Positions 1 to 10,641 of a stretch of 64,000 nucleotides of DNA are shown here, piece by piece. The stretch comes from Typha latifolia (lineage: Eukaryota > Streptophyta > Magnoliopsida > Poales > Typhaceae). The notes below the pieces were generated by a model. That model saw only the letters and a program-made list of their open reading frames with translations. It did not search any database and was not told the origin of the DNA. The DNA lies in the NCBI GenBank assembly GCA_019914945.1, contig CM034099.1, positions 2,604,001 to 2,668,000 on the forward strand, written 5' to 3'. Position numbers and translations under genes: made by a program. Each line of letters begins with the position of its first letter. The stretch's first letter is position 1.

Positions 1-235
1 CCCCTGCTCCTCTCGAGAAATTTATCGCAGTCGAGATGGGATCGCGTTTCGGCTGAGCTGGACTTCCGGATCGGAGATATCGGAAACCCGGGACGCTACG
101 ACCCTGTCACTTCTTTACGATCGAATCGGCGATTTCGGAAATCCCGGTTCGAGCCGTACGACCGCCGTCCTCAGCGGCCGAGTTGGACTGGTGGTTGAAG
201 GATACAGCGATCTGAGACTGGTAGCTTTCTAGCTG

Positions 236-290
<55 letters not shown>

Positions 291-350
291 CTCTCTCTCT
301 CTCGTCTTCCACCTTCCTTTAAAATTCCACTAGAAAAAGAGGAGTATTTG
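1..350 (+). promoter_or_regulatory. 5' leader/proximal promoter of the IDD zinc-finger gene with a CT tract
   Basis: This stretch lies directly upstream of the ATG at 351. Positions 239-303 are an almost pure CT dinucleotide tract, ending about 47 bases before the start codon. CT/GA tracts in leaders and core promoters are common in plant regulatory genes and can be bound by GAGA-binding BBR/BPC proteins; that role is inferred here. I see no upstream coding exon. The extent of the transcribed leader cannot be set from sequence alone. Confidence 0.6.
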
Positions 351-2680
351 ATGCCGATGGAATTGGAGAATTCGTCGGTGATGACGGTCTCAAACTCCGC
401 CTCCGGTGAGGCGAGCGTCTCATCCTCCGGTCAACCGGCGGCGGCGCCGCCGGTTCCTACTCCGAAGAAGAAGCGAAACCTCCCCGGGATGCCAGGTAAA
501 GTTTTAAAAAAGAAAAAGATGAGGAAAGTAGATGATATCGATTGAAAATGGTGTTTAAAAAAGGTATATATTGGCTTCAGATCCGGATGCGGAGGTGATC
601 GCTTTGTCGCCGAAGACTTTGATGGCGACCAATCGATTTGTGTGCGAGATCTGTAACAAGGGGTTCCAAAGAGACCAAAATCTCCAGCTTCATAGGAGGG
701 GGCATAACTTGCCGTGGAAGCTGAGGCAAAGGACGGGGAAGGAGGTGAGGAAGAGGGTGTACGTTTGCCCGGAGCCGAGCTGCGTCCACCACGAGCCCTC
801 TCGAGCGCTCGGCGATCTCACCGGGATCAAGAAACACTTCTGCCGCAAGCACGGCGAGAAGAAGTGGAAGTGCGACAAGTGCTCGAAGAAGTACGCGGTC
901 CAGTCCGATTGGAAGGCGCACTCCAAGACTTGCGGCACTCGGGAGTACCGCTGCGATTGTGGAACCCTCTTCTCCAGGTACCTTTGTTGCGTGATTTATC
1001 TTCAATTGTTGTCCTCGAATGTTAAATCCTTCGGTGTCGGGGTTTTTGTTCGGTTCTTGTAGGAGAGATAGCTTCATCACTCACCGTGCTTTCTGCGACG
1101 CCTTGGCGGAGGAAAGCGCTAAGAACCAGGCAGCACCTCCGGCAGCGCCGCCTCCAATTCCGCCTCCGGAGGAAGGTAAACCACCGCCGCCGCCGCCGGT
1201 CCCTGCTGCCGTGGCAACCGCTTTGCCGCAGGAAGGTGGGTCTTTTTGGTGCTATCTTGGATTATATTACTTAATGATTAATTTTGGACTTATTAGAGTA
1301 ATTAATTAGTTCGGAAGGGGGTGGGAGATAGGAGAAGAAGTGGGGAGTTTGGAGAGCTTTCCGTATGGTTATGTCGGATCTGTGGCGATCGAGACAATAA
1401 AAAACGGGATATGTAGAGATTGTTGTTTACGTCTTTTGTCTTGTAATGGCTAGACCTTCTGTCCAAGAAGCTCTCTTTCTCTCTCCCACACATGTGAATC
1501 CATTAGAATAAGGTGGAGAAAGAGAGAGATGGGATCCAGAGAGGAGAATGGCCTTTTTTTTTTTTGGCGCAAAAGCCTCCACTGATTAAAACTTTCCACT
1601 GCCTCCTTTCGATTTCCGGACGGAGCTTTCCATCTCTGCAACCTCGATGGAGATGATGAAGCAAAAGATATAGTAGTCGTTGATATCTTCTCCTCCTAAA
1701 GCATCATTGCTCCTCTTTTCCCTTCTCTTTTTAAATAATTGAAGGCCCCCAATGCAATAAAAGGAGCAGTCTTTACTTTCTACTCTCTTTCCATGCTTTC
1801 AGAGCCGGAGAACCCAACTGGGCTGCTTCAATACATGCCGCCGCCTTCCATTGCAATCAGCAATACCAACAACAGTAACCCCACCACTACCACCACCACC
1901 AGTAGCAGCAATAGCAGTTCAAGTAGCAGTAGCACCACCACCACCACCGCCACCACCACCAGCCTTTTTGCCAGCCTCTTCGCCACAGCGTCGGCCCCCG
2001 GAGTTGCATCGCAGAGCACCACTTTCTCCGACCTCATCGGAGCCATGGGGCGGACTAGTCGGACCCTTGGCGTCGAGCCTCCTTCTCTCTGCCTCTCCAC
2101 CAATGGGCCCAATTCACTGTTTCTGCAGCCCGCAGCCGATCGCCACCAATTCGCTCCCCCGCCTCCGTCGCCGCATCTCTCTGCGACTGCCCTTCTCCAG
2201 AAGGCTTCTCAAATGGGGGTCACCTCTTCGAGTTCTTCCTTCCTTCGAGGCTTTGGGCTGGCCACTCCCTCTTGTTCTTCAGGGCAACACCAGGAGAGCA
2301 TCCAAGATAACAACATGCAGCAATGGCACCACCAACTGGAGCCGGAACAGGCCCCGATTCTATCAGCCGGGCTCGGTCTCGGTTTACCGTATGGTAGCAG
2401 CGGCGCTGCAGGACTTCCAGACTTGATGATGGGTCCTTCTTCGATCTTTGTGCCGAAACCGGCCACTTTGGATTTTCTTGGTCTAGGAATGGGGCCAGTC
2501 GGGGCCTCGGCCACCGGTGGCCTCTCGGCATTGATCACCTCAATTGGTGGAGGAATCGATATGGGCGGCCCCGGAGCGGGACCCGGAGCTGTGAATGCTG
2601 GGCCTTTCGGGACTGGGAGTTCACCGCGGAAGGCGTGGGAGGGGGCAGAGAGGAAGCCCAATAGGCCGGCGTTTCTGTAG
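351..2680 (+). CDS. INDETERMINATE-domain (IDD) C2H2 zinc-finger transcription factor, 4 exons
   Basis: The model has four exons, 351-495, 581-977, 1063-1235 and 1803-2680, all with GT-AG introns in phase; it encodes 530 residues. The start at 351 was chosen because the base triplet before it is TTG; a second ATG at 357 is possible. The N-terminus is Ser/Ala/Pro-rich and leads into a basic KKKRNLPG motif that is typical of the family and probably a nuclear signal. The INDETERMINATE domain follows: a first C2H2 finger from about residue 70 ([17 protein letters not shown]), a second finger with CPEPSC, and C2HC-type fingers with [20 protein letters not shown] and [21 protein letters not shown]. 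The fourth exon is low-complexity Ser/Thr/Asn and Gly-rich and carries TLDFLGLG, the conserved C-terminal T(R/L)DFLG-type motif. IDD proteins act in the nucleus in development, gibberellin/GRAS partnerships and sugar or flowering control. I cannot assign the exact subclade. The family call is very secure. Confidence 0.95.
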
Positions 2681-5318
2681 CCTAATGCTGTTGGACTCTG
2701 TTGAGCTTTGTTTTTCTTGCAGCTATGGAGATCACAGCAGTAGGGCAATGAGAGTTGTTCAGGAAGGATGTTGTAAAGTGGAAGTTTCTCTTTTGTTCCA
2801 TTTAAGTTCTTTTTTTTTTCTTTCTCGCTAAAAAAAAGAGATGAGAGGTTAGACTTGGTTCTTTTTGGGCTCTTTGTTTTTGTTTAATTTTGGCTTCTTT
2901 AAGTCCCCTTTTGTCTTAATTTATAATATGTTGCAGTAGATAAGTTCATACAAATTTTGGGTTCTTCCGTTATGGACACGATTTGAGATAAGGAGGACAA
3001 CAAGGTAAAGCTTTTCTTCTCTACAATTGCTAAAAGAGAAACCGTTCGTTTATGCTTCTCATGGTGCGTTCGACTTCTAGTGGCTTTGGGTTATTCTTTG
3101 TAGTTTGGTCTTATAGCACAAATTCTGGTTTTGATACTGACCCATGACTTGCAAAGTTGCTATGTTTGATTCCTCTTTTTACCTTATTGCCTTGTGATGG
3201 CACAGTATGGAGCACTAGGGTTGTGTAGTGGTTCACTACTAAAAAGTGCTACTCCAGAGAAGTGAGGAACTGTCCACTGGTATCATTTGCAACTCGCCGG
3301 AGAAAGTTTAAGGTTTGTTCAAGAGAAATTAACCTTTGTCCCCTAATATTTAAAATGTGTTTGCTACTGCAGGAGTTGGTAGTAAGATGTGGATCCTAGG
3401 ATTTTGCTACCTGTCCTAGGTAGTGTTTGAAGTAAAGTGTCTGAATACCTCCATAATTGATCGATCTCAATAGGAGTTTCTCTGTTTTGTCCTGATCGTT
3501 CTTGACACTATTTTCAAGTTGATTTTCTTCTTTCCTGTGGGGAAGTACAGAGTGCTATAACTTTTAAGATTCTTATTTAAATAAAGCATGATATAAGATA
3601 TACATGGATAATATTACAGGACAAGTATAGTCTATGCCTCCAAATTAATCTCTAGACCAGATCAGTAGAAAAAGCTTCAACAACATCTTGTTGTAGGCTT
3701 TAGGTTGACATTGAACCCACCAGAGAAAGAAAGAAGGAAAGATAGAAAATCTCCTCTACAGTCCCACTAATTCAATCTGCTGTAGAGTTTAATGGAGGCC
3801 CAAGTTAAATTAATATTCTCACAGATGTATTAACCACCGACTGATGGAATTAATAGAAATCAACTACTCTTATAAGGATGGGACCACCGAGTGGTCCAGC
3901 GTGTCAGGCAGAGAGGCCTGGGTGTTTGCCAACAGTGCATGCCATTAAGTAATTTCTGTTGCACCTGGGACACGTCACTGTTGAACAGGGTGGCCATGAT
4001 TACTCGTGTCATGCTGCACGCTATCCATCGAAAACTCATGCAAACTATTAATCCCCTCCCCGACTCGTCAAACCAATGCATTTACTTGGGGGAGCAGTGA
4101 TGCAGAGGGACTCTTTTTTCTTTCTTTTGGAGAAAAAAATAATCCCCTACGTTCCTGTGATATTATAATTAAAAGAGAAGCAAAATTACTAAAATATAAG
4201 GTGGTGTTTGAAATTTGAGGGGGGTGGGGTGTTTAATTTGAGGGTACTCGGCAAAATTAATGTATGGATGAGGAGGATAAGATAGAGGAAGGAAGAGGAG
4301 TTATTCGACACGTTACACGTTGCCAAGGCACAGAAAGCAAGGACGAAGCTCCTTAATTGGCACAGCTAACGGTGCCAAATGCTATCCCCATCTCTATCCT
4401 TATTCCATGTTACTTATTCTTTATTACAGTTTAAAAGACGTCGATGTCTAGGGATTTAGTGAAAGTTTGAACACGATGGTCATCAAACTTTAGACTAACA
4501 ACAAAGGGCGGCGGATGCTTTGTATCAAGAATTTGCTACATAAATTCTACAAGGGCTCCCCGGATAAATCCTATATATAAACTCAATAGTTAGGTTCTAT
4601 CAACTTATAAGTCATAAAATTTAATTCTCTCATAACGTACTCATAATTACTTTTAAAAAATAAGCAGTTAAAAATAATAATAACTAATAAGTTTTAAACT
4701 CAGTGGTATGATCTCATATTAATTAACTAAATAAGATTTAATTTTTTTTTGCTGTTGATCTATACCAATAAAAAAAAAAGGAAGAAAGAAATAATGTATT
4801 AGGTGAAATAATTGAAAAGACTAGACGAGCTGTGAAGATGTGTACAAATACACGTTGAAGGTACTGAAAGGCAGAATAATATAATAGCTTCCTTTTTACT
4901 GAGAGAAAGGAGAATGAATGGTCTTTTTAGCTTTCAAATAGTACGTCGCCATTGATGACTATTATTGTCTCTTATCTGCCGTGGAGTGCGAGACTGTGAG
5001 TTTGAAATCAGATGGAACCCATATGGGCCGAGTTTGAACGTTTGAGGCCAGCCTAGTGATCTAATGGGCTAACAACTATTTGGACGACTATTCTTCCCCA
5101 AGCCCAACAAGTGGTCATCTTATTAGAATATTCAATATTTACGGCAACAAAGGTGACCTTCATTTCTGGAGAAATTTTTATACGACCAAGGGAACAGAGA
5201 GGGAAACAAACAAGAATACAAAATATACTAGAACAAGAGCTACTGAGACTCGCATAAACTTCTATCCAACATACGCCATTATTCTCAACTTTCAAAGAGA
5301 AACCTCGCTTGCTAAAAC
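2681..5318. other. Intergenic region between the IDD and vicilin-like genes
   Basis: The genes on either side are convergent, so this interval holds both 3' ends. The first few hundred bases are T-rich and probably include the IDD 3' UTR. The rest is AT-rich non-coding DNA with homopolymer runs. The ORFs here (for example 3860-4100 on either strand) are short, lack recognisable domains and show no splice continuity. I see no gene or RNA. Confidence 0.5.
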
Positions 5319-7689
5319 TTAAATAAGCATTCCCATTGATAGAACTCCCATCTCTACTGCCTCTCCCCACTCTGTTCTCTCTTCTTCTTCTTCTTCTCTT
5401 TTGGTTGCTTCCTCTCCTCCCCCTCCTCCTCCTCCTTCTCCCCTCCCTTGTTCCTCCTCCCTTCTCCTTGCCTCTTCTTCCTCCTCCTGTCTAGCCGCCG
5501 CTTCTTCTTCTTGCCTTCTTTGCTCTTCCTCTCTTCTAGCCTCTTCTTCTTCTTGTTCTCTTCTCCTGGTGGCCTCTTCTTCCTCTTGTCTTCTTCTAGC
5601 TTCTTCCTCCTCCTCCTCCTCCTGTCTAGCAGCTTCTTCTTCTTGCCTTCTTTGCTCTTCTTCTCTTCTAGCCTCTTCTTCTTCTTGTTCTCTTCTCCTG
5701 GTGGCCTCTTCTTCCTCTTGTCTTCTTCTAGCTTCTTCCTCCTCTCTTCTCCTTGCCTCCTCCTCCTGCTGTCTAACTTCTTCTTCTTGCCTTCTTTGCT
5801 CTTCCTCTCTTCTTCTGGCTTCTTCTTCCTCCTGTTCTCTTCTCCTCGCCTCTTCTTCCTCTTGTCTCCTCCTTGCTTCCTCCTCCTCCTTCTCCTCCTC
5901 TCTCCTCCTTGCTTCCTCTTCCTCCTCCTTTCTCTTGGCCTCTTCTTCCTCCTGCCTTTTTCTAGCTTCCTCCTCCTCCCTTCTCCTTGCCTCCTCTTCT
6001 TGCCTCTGTCTCTGAATCTCCTCCTCCATCTTACTCTCCAACTCTTCAGCACATGAGGTACAACCCAAGATTATAGCCTCATTCTGAGAAGCTAATATCC
6101 CCTCCACTGTGGTGTTTGCAGCATTGAAGGATATTGCCAAGATCTCCCTGTCAATGACTTGAAGCACTGACCTACTCCCTGCCAAGAATTGAGGATGGTT
6201 CTTACCCACATTGGTGCTAAATCCCATAAACACAAAGGAGTCATTGTTGAAGGATATCTGAGCCATGGGATGGTACTTTGGCACAACAAAGACATCTCCT
6301 TCCTTCAATCTAAACAATGAATTTTCGCATTTGTAAGTGCCACTCCTTTGCCCAGATGGGTCTGTGGGACAAACAACTTGAACCATGCCCTGCCCTCGGA
6401 CCACTATGGCAATCTCGGTGGCTTTTGGGTTCCAATGAGGCGCCATCATAGAACCCTTTACATGTAGAGATATAAAAGTATTTTTCAATCCAATTCAAGA
6501 ATAAAGAGTTGTTCAGGAGGCCAAATGTAATTGCAAACCTATGACTTACTGTGGTTAGATTCACCATGAACACCCCAATGTTGGAGCCCTTTAAGGCATG
6601 GAGGTCTTTATGGGTCACTGCAGTACTCCATCCATAGCAGTTCTCCTCGTCTGGCTTGCTGCTGTAGAAGTTGAATGTCCTAGCTTTAGTCTTCTTCTTC
6701 TTGTTCATGAAGTAAGTTGGATCTCTAACCCCAATTAGAGCTTCAAGTACCCCTTCTTTCCAATTTGGCTTCTCTGTCTCGTTCCCACGAGTGTAAGGTA
6801 GGATAGATGGAGTCCTCTCACCCCCTTTGATGTCTCGTATAACTTCTTCAGAAACCTTTTAGCGATAAAAGAGAAGAACTTACTTTTAACTCTGCCACCG
6901 CTATCCATACAATGTTAAATAACTCTGCCACTTACCCCAAAACCCATCTGGAGAACTCTTTCATCGAAACCCCGCACTAAGTCAGTGATATTTGAATAAG
7001 GTCCAAACGATGGCTCCTGCATGCATGCCAATTGTCAATTTGGTCCACGAAGTGTCAAAAACAACCAATCAAAGGCAAGAACTTGGGGGAAGCAATGACT
7101 ATAATAGCAGCGAAAGAAGAGTATACCAAGAGATTCTCCCGGTCAACTGTGGTGAAGATAGCATGAATCCTAAGCTTCTCTCTCGTTTGAGAAGGGTAGC
7201 TTTGTACATAAAAGACTGCGCCCTGCTCCAGTCTATAAACATCCCCACGCTCCACATCGATAGATTTGGTGGATTCTTTGGAATCTCTTCCAGCATAGCT
7301 CACCCTGCCCCTTCCTGCGACAAAATTTAATTAACAAGTTGATTGAAACTTGCATATAACACCCTGCATTTTCACTAGCTGATTAACAGTGGCATCATGC
7401 ACTGACGCTTATGCATACCTGTGTGCACAAAAAAAACCATGTCGGTGTGGAGAAGCACAGGGAGAAACAAGGAGCTGGGCTCCATGGTAATGAACTGTAG
7501 GTGATAAGCACCCCTAGTCCCATCCTGCACATCAACGGCTGCGATCATCCCGGATTCAGTGTTCACCATGATCCTCCTGCTCTCTTTGGCCACCACAAGA
7601 GGACCAAAGCTGGGGGCCTCCTCGGAATTCACGACCGAGAGCTCCCATAGAAACAAAAGTAACACCAAAACGAAAGCCTTCATAGCCAT
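5319..7689 (-). CDS. Vicilin-like bicupin protein with a long Glu/Arg-rich C-terminal tail, 5 exons
   Basis: Minus-strand exons are 7689-7419, 7314-7127, 7016-6936, 6855-6550 and 6455-5319. All junctions are GT-AG and in phase, giving 660 residues. Residues 1 to about 22 (MAMKAFVLVLLLFLWELSVV) form a clear signal peptide, so the protein enters the secretory path. Two cupin domains follow. Family marks include LHTDMVFFVHTG and GRVSYAG in the first, EPSFGPYSNITDLVRGFDERVLQMGFG across exons 2-3, and GSMMAPHWNPKATEI in the second. From about residue 420 the chain is roughly 215 residues of almost only Glu, Arg, Gln, Lys and Ala, then a short hydrophobic end (MGVLSMGMLI). The layout matches the plant vicilin-like group exemplified by Arabidopsis At2g18540, not classic seed vicilins. 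The role is probably storage-related or seed/secretory, but this is not proven. The tail DNA contains in-frame long repeats, so its length may vary between alleles. Confidence 0.9.
5393..6015 (-). repeat. Coding minisatellite/low-complexity tract for the charged tail of the vicilin-like protein
   Basis: On the plus strand this is a CTTCTT/CTCCTC-rich tract, and on the coding strand it reads mostly GAG, GAA, AGA and AGG codons. Larger repeats are visible: units starting at 5488, 5623 and 5770 share the same long order of sub-motifs. The spacings are 135 and 147 bases, which are 45 and 49 codons, so copy-number changes keep the frame. The open frames on the opposite strand are by-products of this composition. 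Confidence 0.85.
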
Positions 7690-7837
7690 TTCGCTCCCCC
7701 AGACGGCCAGATCGATCCCACTCCTTGCACTCTTGAGATAGAAGGAGTGAGGTTTCTAAATATGGAGAGGGAGGTGGCAAGAACTCCGAGGCAGCCCTGC
7801 GACGTGGGGTGGTCGGAGAGGCCCACGCGCATGGACC

Positions 7838-7845
7838 CCACGTGG
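7838..7845. promoter_or_regulatory. G-box/ABRE-like CCACGTGG upstream of the vicilin-like gene
   Basis: A palindromic CCACGTGG lies about 150 bases upstream of the start codon at 7689. ACGT-core boxes of this type are bound by bZIP factors and are common in seed and ABA-responsive promoters. The site is seen directly; its use in seed expression is inferred. Confidence 0.5.
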
Positions 7846-8309
7846 CATGGGGATGGCGACTGGAGACGTGAATGCGGTTGTAGGTCAATACGCGGATTGG
7901 CACCACGTCTTCGGATGCGGACGGAGGCAGGACCTGGATTCTTATCCTACTCCGAGCACGACTTTTGATGCGAGACGGTGAGAACTCCTCGAGCGTATCG
8001 AGAGTGACGACAAGAGTAACGTGGGCTTCTAAAGTGGGCCGGGCTGATGACCAAGGGATTGTAAAAACCATTTACGTTTTCTTTCTCCCAACCATCTGAA
8101 TCTTCTTGGAGTTTATTAATTAATTAATCACGGTTCGTGAAACTATTGTACCACGGCCCACACCTCCGCACCTTCTTGAAAGACATGAGACATCACATGT
8201 TAATATTTCTTTTTTTCTTTTTACCAAACTAGTCCTGTCAAAAAAAATTTACATGTTCATTATATTTCAAAACTTAAATATTTTGGGAGTCCTCGCATGT
8301 GTTCGGACT

Positions 8310-8640
8310 TCGGTGTGGTACTTTTAGTTCTCTGCTGGCTGCGGAGGTGATGGCTATGCTTAAGCTCTTTTAGAAGATCAAAACTTCCAAATATCTATTT
8401 GAAGTTGGACTCTTTAATGTTGGTCAACATTTTTAATAATATTTGTCCTACATCGTGGATTGTGGACTCTATTGCTGATGATATTAAAGTTTTATCTTGT
8501 AATTCTTAGAATTATAAAATTAACTATATTTTTCGTAAAGCTATAATTATTTAATAGAATAGATCCATAGACTATAGTTGCATCTAAGATAGAGGTTTCC
8601 TCCTAAGTTGCTTTCTATTTTGGTCTCCGTAACATTTTGA
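8310..8640 (+). mobile_element. Possible degenerate LINE RNase H fragment
   Basis: A broken reading with several stops gives pieces such as LLAAEVMAMLKLF, then SIADDIKVLSCNS, IFRKA and VAFYFGLRNIL, in the order expected for the RNase H end of plant non-LTR retroelements (an AAE-like segment, then an F-R-A-like motif). There is no intact domain and no flanking duplication could be defined. It may instead be chance similarity. Confidence 0.3.
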
Positions 8641-9198
8641 AATCATGGTGATTGATTTATAATTTTTTTTAAGAAAAATATTTAAATATGAAAATATGTA
8701 TTTTGTAAATATATAAGTCACATGTTGAATAGGGACTTACTTAGAAATTAAAAATCTAAGAAATTTTTGGTAAGTCTTTAAGAATAAATTTCTATATAAA
8801 TCATTTTTTATTTAATAATTTATATTGGTAAGTCAACACGATAACATGTACCTAATTTTATTTATAAAATTTAAAGTAAGTTAGACGCGTAAATAAATAA
8901 AAAAAATTAACTGCAGGTTTAAAATAGTAGAAAAGAACTCTTAAAAGTAGACAAAATAAGCTATGTACAATGTTAATGACCGCTTTGTTTCATCCGCTTT
9001 TATTTGTCAATCATTTCACGTGAAAAAGATTGAAATATATACTGCATCCATTAATTAAAGAGAGCTACTTGCCACCACCTCTTCTTTCAACCTACATATT
9101 TTAAATAAAAAAAAGAGGCAATAACAATAATAGAAGCCAAATTACCAAACACCCACTAACGACAAAGGGCACTAAAAATAAAACGACGGCCACTTCCA

Positions 9199-10641
9199 TT
9201 AACACCTCCACGCTGACGTGGCAGCCAGCTGCCTTCCCCTCCACGTCAGCACTAAGGACCCATCCCTCCTCGCCACGTCGTATCCTTCCGACGGGGCACG
9301 CTGCACGAGCCATTCGGCCTGCGACTCGGCGAACTCGCTGAACGCCATACTGGCGAATCCGGAATCCGATAGCAACTCTGCCCATGGCTTCGAGTTGGAT
9401 CGGGTCCACCATGAACAAACCGATCCGAAAACCCTAGGCCGGGCCACTCCCCTCTCGACTCGCCGGACCGGTTCGTCCCCCGCGCCGGTCGCCGCCGCCG
9501 CCGCCTCTACCGACTCCATCACTGCCGCATAGTAGTCCACCCCGTCGGCGACGCTCTGGCGCAGAGAATTTCCTCCGCCTCCACCGCCATCGGCATCGAC
9601 GAATACGACGGCACGCGGCGATGCCCTGCGGACGAAGCGGAGGAGCGCAGCGGACGACTCCGGAGCGCCGCCTAGGGATCGGAAGATCGCTGGAGATAGC
9701 ACGACCGCGACGGGCTCTCCGGCAGCAAGGCGGAGTGAGGAGAGCGAAGCGGCAAGGACGAGGTCGACAGCGAGTCGGAGGCCGAGCCCGCGGGCGAAGT
9801 CCCGGAGGTTTTCAGCTGCGAGCGCTGCCTCGGGGCCCCCAGATTCGTCGGGAACGACGGCTGTGAGGCGGATGGCCGGCGACGGGCGTCGGGTGGTGCG
9901 GCTTCGGGCGGCGAGCTCTTGGAAGAAGGACGACCACTGGCCGCCGAGGCCGAGGTCGAAGTCGATGACGTGGACGGAGGCGGCAGCTCCGGCGGCGTCG
10001 AATGCTTCTAGAAGTGTCTGGTTAGCGGTGAAACTGGCGAACTGGGGGATGAGGGAGAGGTCGGAGAAGGCCTTGTGGGCTCCAATACGTCGGACGATTT
10101 GAGCGGCGGAGAGGGGCGGCTCCGAAACCGAGGGATTATGAGGAAGCAGAGATAAAAGAGCTTCCTTAAAGTGAAAGGCGGCGCGTTGTATCGGATTTCC
10201 CGAGGGGCTCTGGAGATAATAATTGAGCCGCGCCAATATCCCCTGAGCAGAGGCGAAATCTCCGCACTCAGTATAAGTAGCAGCTTGGAGGAGCAAATCG
10301 AGATGATTGCGATCAAAGGGAGGAGAAGAATTGGAGACTAACAAGTCGTCTAAGGGGTTGAAGAATTGGGTGTTAGGATCGAACGACTGCGGGATGAGAG
10401 GGGGCCTGAGGAGGTCGGCGTCGTCCCTGTCGGAGAGAAGCCAGGCGACTGGGTCCCAATCGTCGGTTGGTGGAGGTGCAGGGAGGAGGTGGTGGTGGTG
10501 GGGGAGGGGATGGAGGTTAGGGGGGGTGGTGGTGGTGGCGGTTACGGCGGAGGCCGGGCTGGATGTCAGGTTGGGATCGAGGACGGAGGTCGGCTCGTAG
10601 TAGAATTGATCAGTGGTTGTGAGTGATTTAAAAGACTTCAT
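9199..10641 (-). CDS. GRAS-family transcription regulator, HAIRY MERISTEM/SCL6-22-27 type, intronless
   Basis: This is a single exon of 480 residues. The first in-frame ATG is at 10641; upstream in-frame codons give no ATG before the CT-rich leader. The N-terminus is Pro/His-rich with the segment DDWDPVAWLLSD. The GRAS domain starts near residue 113 with the leucine-rich part (HLDLLLQAATYTECGDFASA), then GILARLN at residues 134-140, VHVIDFDLGLGGQWSSF from residue 223 (the VHIID motif), and the SAW end, LTWRGRQLAATSAWRC. The GILARLN codons and the SAWRC end are marks of the HAM/SCL6 subgroup. These nuclear proteins maintain shoot meristems, partner with WUSCHEL-type factors and regulate chlorophyll and branching. 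The gene carries a miR171 site (listed separately), so it is probably controlled after transcription. It is somewhat short for the subgroup, which often has a longer N-terminus. Confidence 0.93.
   Translation of the reverse strand: MKSFKSLTTTDQFYYEPTSVLDPNLTSSPASAVTATTTTPPNLHPLPHHHHLLPAPPPTDDWDPVAWLLSDRDDADLLRPPLIPQSFDPNTQFFNPLDDLLVSNSSPPFDRNHLDLLLQAATYTECGDFASAQGILARLNYYLQSPSGNPIQRAAFHFKEALLSLLPHNPSVSEPPLSAAQIVRRIGAHKAFSDLSLIPQFASFTANQTLLEAFDAAGAAASVHVIDFDLGLGGQWSSFFQELAARSRTTRRPSPAIRLTAVVPDESGGPEAALAAENLRDFARGLGLRLAVDLVLAASLSSLRLAAGEPVAVVLSPAIFRSLGGAPESSAALLRFVRRASPRAVVFVDADGGGGGGNSLRQSVADGVDYYAAVMESVEAAAAATGAGDEPVRRVERGVARPRVFGSVCSWWTRSNSKPWAELLSDSGFASMAFSEFAESQAEWLVQRAPSEGYDVARRDGSLVLTWRGRQLAATSAWRC
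10220..10240 (-). promoter_or_regulatory. miR171 target site inside the HAM-type GRAS coding sequence
   Basis: On the plus strand positions 10222-10240 read ATTGAGCCGCGCCAATATC, identical to the core of mature plant miR171. Across the 21 bases 10220-10240 there is one difference from the miR171a form. The mRNA is read from the minus strand, so it is nearly perfectly complementary to miR171 here. The site encodes the ILARLN residues, as in known HAM/SCL6 targets. Cleavage is established for the family and inferred here. Confidence 0.9.

Larger units (their letters stand above)
7690..9198. other. Intergenic region upstream of the vicilin-like gene and downstream of the GRAS gene
   Basis: The first 300 bases are GC-richer and serve as the likely vicilin-like promoter. 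From about 8070 the sequence turns AT-rich. A possible decayed retroelement lies at about 8310-8640 and is listed separately. The interval 8640-9060 is simple AT-rich DNA with no visible feature. The last part is the 3' flank of the GRAS gene. Confidence 0.5.

Noticed and set aside
577..1080. Long antisense and alternate-frame ORFs over the IDD zinc-finger exon
   Set aside because: The conserved C2H2 exon with in-phase junctions explains the sequence; the other frames are shadows.
5401..6056. Long Ser/Leu/Phe-rich open frames on the plus strand
   Set aside because: They are the complement of the Glu/Arg-rich coding tract of the vicilin-like gene and have no independent support.
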